Shown: in pieces, positions 6,344-13,324 of the stretch
Numbering within the stretch: the first letter of the stretch is position 1
Layout of the letters: each line of letters opens with the position of its first letter
From: an uncultured Eubacteriales bacterium
GTDB taxonomy: Bacteria; Bacillota_I; Bacilli_A; RF39; UBA660
Reading direction: 5' to 3'
DNA: 17,742 nucleotides
Assembly: GCA_905211265.1 (NCBI GenBank)
Contig: CAJMAC010000023.1
Location: 1 to 17,742, forward strand
Translations under genes and position numbers: made by a program
Notes under the pieces: generated by a model
Told to the model about the DNA's origin: nothing
Seen by the model: only the letters and a program-made list of their open reading frames with translations
The model's database searches: none

Positions 6344-6352
6344 ATAATAGCA
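6344..6352 (-). promoter_or_regulatory. Extended -10 promoter of the small ORF
   Basis: Minus strand TGC-TATTAT (6352-6344), no clear -35. Confidence 0.45.
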
Positions 6353-6381
6353 CTTTTTTTAATATATTTCATTAGTTTCGA

Positions 6382-6399
6382 CAAATGATGTCAAATGAT
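6382..6399. repeat. Direct repeat CAAATGAT x2 between divergent promoters
   Basis: CAAATGAT occurs at 6382-6389 and 6392-6399, a ten-base period (one helical turn), between the small ORF and recU promoters. This geometry fits an operator for a protein binding one face of the helix; no regulator is identified. Confidence 0.3.
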
Positions 6400-6442
6400 T
6401 ACATTTTTAATTAAATTTATAGAAAAAAAAGATATTTTATAG

Positions 6443-6448
6443 TATAAT
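6443..6448 (+). promoter_or_regulatory. -10 element of the recU-ponA operon
   Basis: A perfect TATAAT 17 bases before the recU ATG, with AAGGTGAT between them. The -35 is poor (TAGAAA at 17-base spacing), so this promoter may need an activator or be weak. The leader is only about 10 nt. Confidence 0.5.
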
Positions 6449-6465
6449 TATTAAAAGGTGATGTT

Positions 6466-7008
6466 ATGCCCTATTTAAAATACTTTGATAATAAAACTAA
6501 TTATGGTAATAGAGGTATGGTTTTAGAAGAAGACATTAATGCTACTAATGAATATTATTTAACTAATGATATAGCAGTTATTTATAAAAAACCTACTCCA
6601 ATTAAAATACTAAAATTAGATTATACTACTAATAAGATAACAAATGCTTTTTTTGAAACACAATCTACATTAGATTATAATGGTATATATAAAGGAAAAT
6701 ATATAGAATTTGATGCTAAAGAAACTAAAAGTAAAACTAGTTTTCCATTAAATAATATACATCCCCACCAATTAAAACATATGGAAAGAATTTACAAACA
6801 TGGTGGAATATGTTTTTTAATAGTAAGATTTGTATTATTAGATAAAACTTATTTGTTATTTGCTAATGATTTATTAGAATTTATAAATAACAATGATAGA
6901 AAATCTATACCATTATCTTTTTTTGAAGAAAGATGTAAAAAAATAGAACTAAAATATAGTCCAAGATTAGATTATATAAAGATTATAAAGGAGTGTGTGG
7001 AAAAATGA
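6466..7008 (+). CDS. recU: Holliday junction resolvase RecU
   Basis: RecU cleaves four-way junctions in recombinational repair and chromosome segregation of Bacillota. The 180-residue protein shows the family pattern in order: NRGMVLEEDINATNEYY (15-31), KKPTPIKI (41-48), the nuclease core STLDYNGIYKGKYIEFDAKET (67-87), HPHQLKHM (99-106) and a C-terminal PRLDYIK. D70, D83 and K85 fit the PD-(D/E)xK active site. Most relatives have (D)FEAKET, so position 83 is Asp where Glu is usual; the fold class tolerates either, so activity is plausible. It overlaps ponA by four bases (ATGA), as in the conserved recU-pbp operon. Its TGA stop is at the expected end, evidence that TGA is not recoded here. Confidence 0.96.
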   Translation: MPYLKYFDNKTNYGNRGMVLEEDINATNEYYLTNDIAVIYKKPTPIKILKLDYTTNKITNAFFETQSTLDYNGIYKGKYIEFDAKETKSKTSFPLNNIHPHQLKHMERIYKHGGICFLIVRFVLLDKTYLLFANDLLEFINNNDRKSIPLSFFEERCKKIELKYSPRLDYIKIIKECVEK

Positions 7009-10000
7009 AAATATTAAAGAAATTATCTGTATTTGACATAATAATAGGAATACTTTTTATAGTTATTACTTTCCTATCTATTATGTTATTTAAATGGTTA
7101 GGATTACTTGCTATACCTATTCTTATATTGATGATATATATATATTATAATTCTTATAAGATTGCTATTCTTATAAGAAATTTAATTAAGAATATTAGTA
7201 AGAAATCTAGTGATGAAGAAATTGAAATTAATAATAATAAAAGAAAAAATATAGATAATAAGAACAATAAGAAAAAGAAATATAGTATTGATGATGAATT
7301 CGAAGATAATGATATAATTATTGATGAAAAAAAAGAAATATTATATGAAAAAAAGGAAAAAGATATTGTGAAAAAAGTTAGCAAAAATAATAGTAATAAT
7401 AAAATTAAGAATAAATCTAAGAATAAAAGTGAAAAAAACAATAAAGAAAAGAAAAAGAAAAGAAATATTTTAAAAGTTATTTTAACTATATTTTTATCTT
7501 TTTGTATTATTTGTGTTTTAGCGGTTGCAGCATTCTTTGCATATATTGTTGTTACAACTGAAGATTTTGATCCAAATAAATTAACTTATAGAGATCAATC
7601 TGTTGTATATGATAAAAATGGTAATACTATTGCAGAACTTGGTGTTGGTGGTTCTGAGAAAAGAGAATCTGTTAGTTATGATGATTTACCACAAGTATTA
7701 ATTGATGCAATTATTGCTACTGAGGATTCTAGATTCTTTCAACATAATGGTGTGGATGCTCCAAGATTTTTAAAAGCCTCAATTGAACAAGTTTTACATA
7801 TTGGTTCTGGTGGTGGTGCTTCAACATTAACTATGCAAGTATCAAAAAATAATTTAACTAGTACTGAAAGTAAAGGTATCGAAGGTATAATAAGAAAATT
7901 TAGAGATGTTTATATTTCAGTATTCCAAATAGAAAAAAAATATACTAAGGAACAAATAATTGAATTTTATGTTAATGATAACTTACTTGGAGGAAGTAAT
8001 TATGGTGTTGAACAAGCAAGTAAAGCATACTTTGGTAAAAGTGTATCAGAATTAAATTTAGCTGAAGCCTCTGCACTTGCAGGTATTTTCCAAACTCCAA
8101 ATAAATATAGACCTGATTTACATCCTGATGCTTGTGAAAAAAGAAGAAATACTGTTTTATCTCTAATGAAAAGACATGGATATATAACCGAAGAAGAAGA
8201 AGAAGCAACAAAAGCAATATCAGTTGAAAGTTTGATAGTTAATAAAGCACAAACTGAAACATACCAAGGTTATATAGAAACAGTAATTGATGAACTTGAA
8301 GAAAAATTAAAAGTTAATCCTTATGAAGTGTCTTTGAAGATATATACTGCTCTTGATACTTCAATTCAAAATGGTATTGATAAAATAATGTCTGGAGAAA
8401 CTTATACTTGGCAAAATGATGTTGTTCAAGCAGGAAGTGCTGTTGTTGATGTTAATACTGGAGAAGTTGTAGCAATTGGTGCAGGAAGAAATAGAGATGG
8501 TGAAAGAACTTGGAATTACGCAACACAAGCAAGAAGACATCCTGGTTCTACTGCTAAACCACTATTTGATTATGGTCCTGGATTTGAATATAGCAACTAC
8601 TCTACTTATACATTATTTAATGATGAGCCTTGGACTTATACTAATGGACCGTCAGTCAGCAACTGGGATGGTGGATTCCAAGGACTAATTACTTTAAGAA
8701 CTGCACTTGCAGAATCTAGAAATATTCCAGCGTTAAAAGCATTTCAACAAAATAATAAAAGTAATATTAAAGATTTTGTTACAAAACTTGGTATTAAACC
8801 AGAAGAACCTTTACACGAAGCTCATGCTATCGGAGGATTTACTGGTGCTACTCCACTTGAAATGGCTGCTGCTTATGCTGCATTTGCAAATGGTGGATAT
8901 TACATTGAACCTCATACTGTTAATAAAGTTGAATATCGTTCAACTGGTGAAGTTAAAGAATTAAAATATACGAAAGAAAGAGTTATGGAAGCTTCTACTG
9001 CTTACTTAATAAATAATGTTTTAAAATATGCTGTTGATATATATCATGATGGCGGTGCTAGGGTTGCAGGTAAAACTGTTGCAGCTAAGACTGGTACTTC
9101 TTCATTTGATGATGCTACAGTTAAGAAATATGGATTAAGAGGAGACCCAGTAAATGATTTATGGACTGTTGCATATACTCCACAATATTCATACTCATTA
9201 TGGTATGGATACAAAGAATTAAGTAGTGAATATTATAATACTAATAGTGTTGGAGGTAGTTATAAAAATAGTTTAATGCGTGCTATTACAAAATGTATTC
9301 CTATGACTTCAGAAGAATTTTCAATGCCTGATACTGTTGTTCAATCTCAAGTTGAATTCGGTACATGGCCTGCACAATTACCTAGTGAATATACTCCAAG
9401 TGATTTAATTAGAACAGAATACTTTAAAAAAGGTACTCAACCTACTGAAACATCAACGAGATTCCAAAAATTTAGTGATGTAACTAATATTAAAACTACT
9501 AAGAATGGTAGAACTACTAAGATTACTTGGGACTATACTATTCCCGAAGAATTTACTGAAAGTTACTTAAAGAAATATTTTAGTCAAAATGTATTTGGTA
9601 ATGGCACTAATAATTTTGTTAATCAAAGATTAAATTATGCTGGTGGTATTGGATATGGTATATACAGTGAAGATAGTTCAGGAAACTTAAAATTACTATC
9701 CTTTGTTACAGATAAAGAATATAATTATACTGGTACTGTTGGTAAAATAGTAATCAAAGTTCAATATAAAGATTATACTGCTAATGCTAGTGATGGCGCA
9801 GAAATTAAAGTATCTAGTAGTGGTACTAATCCAGATGATGGAAATAACAATAAGAACTTTGATGTTAATATTTTAAGTTTAGGAAGTGCTAGTATTGGTA
9901 ATTATTCTGAAAAAGATATTATAGTTAAATATAAAAATAAAGATGTTACAAAAGATTCTGTTATTACTTATATGATTAGTGAATTAAATTATCGTACTAA

Positions 10001-10145
10001 TAGTAAAGATGAATTTATTAGTAAAATAAATGAAATAACTGAAACTGGTACCTATAATTTAAGATATCAAATTAGTTATAACGGAGAAAGTTATACTCGT
10101 ATAAAGAAACTATATTTACATGCTAATAATGAAACTAGAAATTAA
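7005..10145 (+). CDS. ponA: Class A penicillin-binding protein (PBP1A type), bifunctional
   Basis: This protein polymerises lipid II into glycan strands and cross-links the stem peptides at the outer membrane face. Counting from the ATG at 7005: hydrophobic segments 11-29 and 31-49, a Lys/Asn/Glu-rich linker 60-153, the usual membrane anchor 155-184, glycosyltransferase GT51 with E240-D-SRFFQHNGVD, STLTMQ (273-278) and KYTKEQIIEFYVN, then the transpeptidase with SxxK S515-TAK518, SxN S571-RN573 and KTGT 695-698. A C-terminal extension of about 300 residues includes a Fn3-like stretch (TTKNGRTTKITWDYT) and an Asn/Ser-rich linker. At 1046 residues it is long, because of the extra N-terminal hairpin with linker and the C-terminal part. 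The ATG overlaps the recU stop; AAAGGAG lies 11 bases upstream. Its single AGG codon (9059-9061) sits where Lys/Arg is common. Confidence 0.95.
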   Translation: MKILKKLSVFDIIIGILFIVITFLSIMLFKWLGLLAIPILILMIYIYYNSYKIAILIRNLIKNISKKSSDEEIEINNNKRKNIDNKNNKKKKYSIDDEFEDNDIIIDEKKEILYEKKEKDIVKKVSKNNSNNKIKNKSKNKSEKNNKEKKKKRNILKVILTIFLSFCIICVLAVAAFFAYIVVTTEDFDPNKLTYRDQSVVYDKNGNTIAELGVGGSEKRESVSYDDLPQVLIDAIIATEDSRFFQHNGVDAPRFLKASIEQVLHIGSGGGASTLTMQVSKNNLTSTESKGIEGIIRKFRDVYISVFQIEKKYTKEQIIEFYVNDNLLGGSNYGVEQASKAYFGKSVSELNLAEASALAGIFQTPNKYRPDLHPDACEKRRNTVLSLMKRHGYITEEEEEATKAISVESLIVNKAQTETYQGYIETVIDELEEKLKVNPYEVSLKIYTALDTSIQNGIDKIMSGETYTWQNDVVQAGSAVVDVNTGEVVAIGAGRNRDGERTWNYATQARRHPGSTAKPLFDYGPGFEYSNYSTYTLFNDEPWTYTNGPSVSNWDGGFQGLITLRTALAESRNIPALKAFQQNNKSNIKDFVTKLGIKPEEPLHEAHAIGGFTGATPLEMAAAYAAFANGGYYIEPHTVNKVEYRSTGEVKELKYTKERVMEASTAYLINNVLKYAVDIYHDGGARVAGKTVAAKTGTSSFDDATVKKYGLRGDPVNDLWTVAYTPQYSYSLWYGYKELSSEYYNTNSVGGSYKNSLMRAITKCIPMTSEEFSMPDTVVQSQVEFGTWPAQLPSEYTPSDLIRTEYFKKGTQPTETSTRFQKFSDVTNIKTTKNGRTTKITWDYTIPEEFTESYLKKYFSQNVFGNGTNNFVNQRLNYAGGIGYGIYSEDSSGNLKLLSFVTDKEYNYTGTVGKIVIKVQYKDYTANASDGAEIKVSSSGTNPDDGNNNKNFDVNILSLGSASIGNYSEKDIIVKYKNKDVTKDSVITYMISELNYRTNSKDEFISKINEITETGTYNLRYQISYNGESYTRIKKLYLHANNETRN

Positions 10146-10183
10146 AATAAAAATCAGATAAAATTAATTATCTGGTTTTTTCT
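10143..10183. terminator. Bidirectional terminator between ponA and nth
   Basis: ATCAGATAA/TTATCTGGT (10153-10161 with 10168-10176) has T-rich sequence after it on the plus strand and A-rich sequence before it, so it can end both ponA and the converging nth transcript. The nth stop codon is inside the stem. Confidence 0.75.
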
Positions 10184-10809
10184 TTATATTTACATATATT
10201 AGTTAATTTACAGTTTCCACATGATGGCTTTAATGCCTTACAATAATATCTACCAAATAGTACTAATTGATGGTGTGCTCTAACCCATTTGTCCTTTGGT
10301 ATTTTCTTTTGTAATGAATGCTCTACTTCCAAAACATTAGCTTTTTCTTTAGCTAGTTTTAATCTTTTACTCACTCTTTCTACATGAGTATCTACGGCAA
10401 TTGTAGGTTCATTATAAATCATACCTAAAAAGACATTAACTGTTTTTCTACCTACTCCCGGAAAACTTTCTAGATATTCTCTATCATTAGGAATAACTTT
10501 AATATTATCTTTTAATAGTTTTATTGCTATTTCTTTAACATAAATACTTTTCTTTCTATATGATCCTAATTCTCTAATAATACTTTCTATATCGATAATA
10601 TCAGCATTTGCTAAACTTTCTAGAGAATTATATTTACTAAACAAAACACTTGTTACTTTATTAACTCTTTTATCAGTAGTTTGTGCACTTAAACATATTG
10701 CTATTAATAATTCATAATCTTTATTATAATTAAGTTCACATTTAGGATTAGGAAATAATTCATCTAAATAAGATAATATTTCATTTACTTTATCACTTGT
10801 TTTAGTCAT
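10168..10809 (-). CDS. nth: Endonuclease III (DNA glycosylase/AP lyase)
   Basis: It removes oxidised pyrimidines and nicks abasic sites in base-excision repair. Counting from the ATG at 10809 (213 residues): helix-hairpin-helix ESFPGVGRKT with catalytic K122, VDTHV with catalytic D140, and a 4Fe-4S loop C190-x6-C197-x2-C200-x5-C206, all complete. I chose the ATG at 10809 because GGAAG lies nine bases before it and it begins one base after the dnaD stop; upstream ATG codons overlap dnaD and lack an RBS. nth follows dnaD in one operon, as in Bacillus and Staphylococcus. Confidence 0.97.
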   Translation of the reverse strand: MTKTSDKVNEILSYLDELFPNPKCELNYNKDYELLIAICLSAQTTDKRVNKVTSVLFSKYNSLESLANADIIDIESIIRELGSYRKKSIYVKEIAIKLLKDNIKVIPNDREYLESFPGVGRKTVNVFLGMIYNEPTIAVDTHVERVSKRLKLAKEKANVLEVEHSLQKKIPKDKWVRAHHQLVLFGRYYCKALKPSCGNCKLTNICKYKEKTR

Positions 10810-10810
10810 T

Positions 10811-11467
10811 TTATTCATCTTCCAACCAATTATAATCAAATATTTCTTTGTTTGTTTTTTTTCTATTATTCCTAAAATTACTTTTATCTTTAATTACATC
10901 TTCCTTAGTTTTTATACCTTTTTTAGACCAATCATAAAGGATTCTTTCAATATAACTTAGACTATTAACATTATTGTATGTTGCTTCCTTTAAAGCTTCT
11001 ACTATTATTTCATATGAGAATTTTTCATCATTTATCCAACCTTTAATTATTTCATATTCCATTGGGGATAATGTTCTTCCAAATTCTTTTTCAAATACTG
11101 AGAATATATCTGAAGTATCAATACTTTTTGTCTTTGTTTCTTTAAATAAATTAAGTATTTTACTATATAATAATTCTAATGATATATACTCTTCTCTCTT
11201 ATTATTCGAAGTATTTTTTTCTACTGAGATAGTTATTATTTTCTTTTCTGATAAATTATTTAATATTTCCATTACTTTATATTTTTCTATATTTAATTCT
11301 TTTACAAAGATATCAGGATTATATACTATTTTATTTCCTAAATCTATAATAAATATTAATACAATTAATTCTTCTTCAGTTATATTTAATCTTTTATAAT
11401 TATTAAATATAATTCTAGGTATTACTATTGGTTTATTCATCATTAAACTTAATATTTTATCATCCAT
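10811..11467 (-). CDS. dnaD: DnaD-family replication initiation protein
   Basis: DnaD helps remodel the origin and load the replicative helicase with DnaB and DnaI in low-GC Gram-positives. The 218 residues split into an N-terminal winged-helix part (LNITEEELIVLIFIIDLG near 28-45, VKELNIEKYKVMEILNNLSEK near 59-79) and the DnaB_2/DnaD-like C-terminal domain from about 120: FEKEFGRTLSPMEYEII, the ALKEATYNN helix and LSYIERILYDWSKKGIKT, the YIxxILxxW signature that contacts DNA. The start has an ideal AAAGGAGA. Length is typical. It is transcribed with nth and probably with the tseB-like gene upstream. Confidence 0.93.
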   Translation of the reverse strand: MDDKILSLMMNKPIVIPRIIFNNYKRLNITEEELIVLIFIIDLGNKIVYNPDIFVKELNIEKYKVMEILNNLSEKKIITISVEKNTSNNKREEYISLELLYSKILNLFKETKTKSIDTSDIFSVFEKEFGRTLSPMEYEIIKGWINDEKFSYEIIVEALKEATYNNVNSLSYIERILYDWSKKGIKTKEDVIKDKSNFRNNRKKTNKEIFDYNWLEDE

Positions 11468-11490
11468 ATATATTCTCCTTTCGTTTAGTT

Positions 11491-11535
11491 ATTTATTGTT
11501 ATTATTTCTATTATTATTTCTATTGTTATTTATCT
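11491..11535. repeat. AT-only low-complexity repeat
   Basis: The spacer between the tseB-like gene and dnaD is almost entirely tandem ATTATTTCTATT-like units with ATTGTTATT at both ends. It is likely to stay single-stranded in the mRNA ahead of the dnaD RBS. No promoter stands out. Confidence 0.4.
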
Positions 11536-11556
11536 AGTGTATTACTATTTATATAC

Positions 11557-11952
11557 TTATCCACCAACATTTACTGTTTCTATTACTTCACCAGTATATA
11601 TATCATAATAAGTATATATTATTTTGGTAGATAATACTTCTTTTTTTTCATACATTATTTTATTTAATCTATATACTATTTCATATGGTTTATCTAAACT
11701 ATATAATTCAGATATATTTATTTTTTGTACTTCATTATAATTATCATCTAATAATATTAATAATGTGTTAGTTTCTATTATATAATAAAAATTAGATTTA
11801 TTCAAATACTTTATATCTTCTTGTAATGAATATTTTTCTTTTATTATTTTTTCTATGGATGAAGTGTATTTATTATTTTTTGATACTGTATAAAATACAC
11901 AAGTAAATGATATTAATACTATTAAGATAAAAACTATTATTATTTTTTTCAA
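11557..11952 (-). CDS. tseB: TseB/YpmB-like membrane-anchored cell-wall elongation regulator
   Basis: In Bacillus, YpmB (TseB) is a single-pass protein with an extracellular PepSY-like domain that works with a penicillin-binding protein in wall elongation. The 131-residue product has a membrane helix at about 2-20 (KKIIIVFILIVLISFTCVFYTV), a basic/polar stem and a domain of two similar halves: FYYIIETNTLLILLDDNYNEV and STKIIYTYYDIYTGEVIETVNV, the pattern of PepSY-like repeats. Similarity is low; the call rests on topology, size and its position just ahead of dnaD-nth, where ypmB lies in Bacillus. I prefer the TTG at 11952, since AGGTG stands six bases before it and the GTG at 11961 is part of that RBS. 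Confidence 0.6.
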   Translation of the reverse strand: MKKIIIVFILIVLISFTCVFYTVSKNNKYTSSIEKIIKEKYSLQEDIKYLNKSNFYYIIETNTLLILLDDNYNEVQKINISELYSLDKPYEIVYRLNKIMYEKKEVLSTKIIYTYYDIYTGEVIETVNVGG

Positions 11953-11969
11953 GATTATCACCTATATAG

Positions 11970-11998
11970 ATTATACAATTAAATTATCTTTTTAACAA
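11970..11998 (-). promoter_or_regulatory. Promoter of the tseB-dnaD-nth operon
   Basis: Minus strand TTGTTA (11998-11993), 17-base spacer, perfect TATAAT (11975-11970). It lies between the cca terminator and the tseB-like start. Confidence 0.7.
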
Positions 11999-11999
11999 G

Positions 12000-12028
12000 A
12001 AAAAAATACTCTTTTATTCAAGAATATT
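12000..12028 (-). terminator. Terminator of cca
   Basis: Minus strand AATATTCTT/AAGAGTATT (12028-12020 with 12013-12005, one G-U) followed by T-rich sequence. The cca stop lies in the loop. Confidence 0.65.
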
Positions 12029-13117
12029 TTCTTCGTTTTCTAAGATATATTTTTCTATATCTAATTTGTTATTATTTACTTTACCATATACTATTTGTCG
12101 TTCTAAATCAGATATTACATTTTTTAAATAACTACCTGGTTTTCTTTCTAAGATATTAGCTATTTCAATCGGAGTTATTTCTATTTCTTTAGCATTATAT
12201 ATTGGTAATTCTCTATACATTTTATTTAATATTTTCTTATCTTTATTTTTTATATCATATACTACGGTTGATAAATATAATCCATATTTATATAAAGTAT
12301 ATTCATCTATTTCTTTATAGTTAAGTAATTCTTTTATTTTACTAATATACTCCATTTCTAGTTTAGTAAAAGGATATACACTTGTTACATCAAGTTGTGA
12401 CCATATACCTATAATATCATCACATAATACTATATTACTTAGATTATCTAATTTTAAATATTTATCTAGTTTTAATTCTAATAATAGTTGTCTTCCTTTT
12501 TCTTTATTTACAGAAGAAAATATTTTTATTAGTTCTTCTTTCTTTCTACTTCCTGATAGTTTTTCTAAGTTTTTACCATATTTAATTATATATTTTTTAG
12601 TTTTAGGTTCTATGTCAAAATCTAGAATTGTAGCAAATCTTATTGCTCTTAATATTCTTAGAGAATCTTCTTTTATTTTTGTTCTAGGGTTTGACACTGT
12701 TTTTATTAACTTATTTTCTATGTCTTTTTTACCATTAAGTAAATCTATTATTTCTCCATTACTATTCATACAAATCGTATTAATCGTAAAGTCTCTGCGT
12801 AATAAATCATGTTTAAGATTAGATATATATTTAATTTTAATTGGTTTTCTATTATCTTCATATTTTATATCTTTTCTAAATGTAGTTACATCAAATTTTA
12901 CTTTTTTATAAATAATTGATACACTTCCATATGAGAAATCTGATACTTGAACTTGATCAAATAATTCCACTATGTCTTTAGGAGTAGCATTTGTACAAAT
13001 GTCTATATCTAATGTTTTTTTACCAATTAAATAATCTCTAACATATCCACCGACTATATATGCTATATAGCCATTATTTTCGAATATTTTTAATACTTCG
13101 AATGCTTTTTCTTTCAT
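12014..13117 (-). CDS. cca: CCA-adding tRNA nucleotidyltransferase
   Basis: It adds or repairs the 3' CCA of tRNAs, using CTP and ATP without a template. Class II nucleotidyltransferase motifs are present: IVGGYVRDYL (GG 23-24, R27, D28), the metal-binding DIDICT (D37, D39), the nucleotide-selecting LLRRDFTINT (106-112) and the neck EDSLRILRAIRFA. The C-terminal body is shorter and more divergent than in Bacillus, giving 367 residues. Poly(A) polymerases share the head domain, but in Bacilli with one such gene CCA addition is the normal role. AGGTGA precedes the ATG. The neighbourhood (cca near ypmB-dnaD) is that of Bacillus. Confidence 0.92.
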   Translation of the reverse strand: MKEKAFEVLKIFENNGYIAYIVGGYVRDYLIGKKTLDIDICTNATPKDIVELFDQVQVSDFSYGSVSIIYKKVKFDVTTFRKDIKYEDNRKPIKIKYISNLKHDLLRRDFTINTICMNSNGEIIDLLNGKKDIENKLIKTVSNPRTKIKEDSLRILRAIRFATILDFDIEPKTKKYIIKYGKNLEKLSGSRKKEELIKIFSSVNKEKGRQLLLELKLDKYLKLDNLSNIVLCDDIIGIWSQLDVTSVYPFTKLEMEYISKIKELLNYKEIDEYTLYKYGLYLSTVVYDIKNKDKKILNKMYRELPIYNAKEIEITPIEIANILERKPGSYLKNVISDLERQIVYGKVNNNKLDIEKYILENEENILE

Positions 13118-13324
13118 AAAATCACCTGTTTATAAGTTTGGAATAAATATTATTTTCTAATATATTATATGTTATTATTATTAATAATTTTGTTATATAT
13201 TAACTATATATAAAATGTGTTAATATATTTTTTAAAAGTTCATCTCTAATTAAATTATATCATTAAAGAGAGAAAAAAGTAAAGTTATTACGCTTTACTT
13301 TACACTATTTATATTTTTATATAA
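13118..13324 (-). other. Intergenic spacer between thrS and cca
   Basis: Very AT-rich. It holds the thrS terminator at its right-hand end (listed separately) and scattered TATAAT-like strings before cca, none with a good -35. No frame of coding character. Confidence 0.5.
13270..13301 (-). terminator. Terminator of thrS
   Basis: Minus strand AAAGTAAAG/CTTTACTTT (13301-13293 with 13284-13276), loop of eight, then TTTCTCTCTTT. It sits about 25 bases after the thrS stop. Confidence 0.75.

Noticed and set aside
7154..7441. Leu/Phe/Ser-rich minus-strand open frame
   Set aside because: It is the mirror image of the Lys/Asn-rich linker of ponA; no RBS or promoter.
8476..8964. Plus-strand open frames inside ponA
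   Set aside because: They are out-of-frame readings of the transpeptidase domain with biased Leu/Met composition.
9059..9061. AGG codon reassigned to Met, as reported for some uncultured Bacilli
   Set aside because: Only one AGG was noticed in ponA, and it sits in ARVAGKT where Lys/Arg is common, so there is no support for reassignment.
10974..11399. 141-codon plus-strand frame opposite dnaD
   Set aside because: It has no RBS, and its Ser/Ile/Phe-rich product is the antisense of a confidently identified gene.
12612..12911. Plus-strand frame opposite cca
   Set aside because: Antisense shadow of the cca coding region, no initiation signals.
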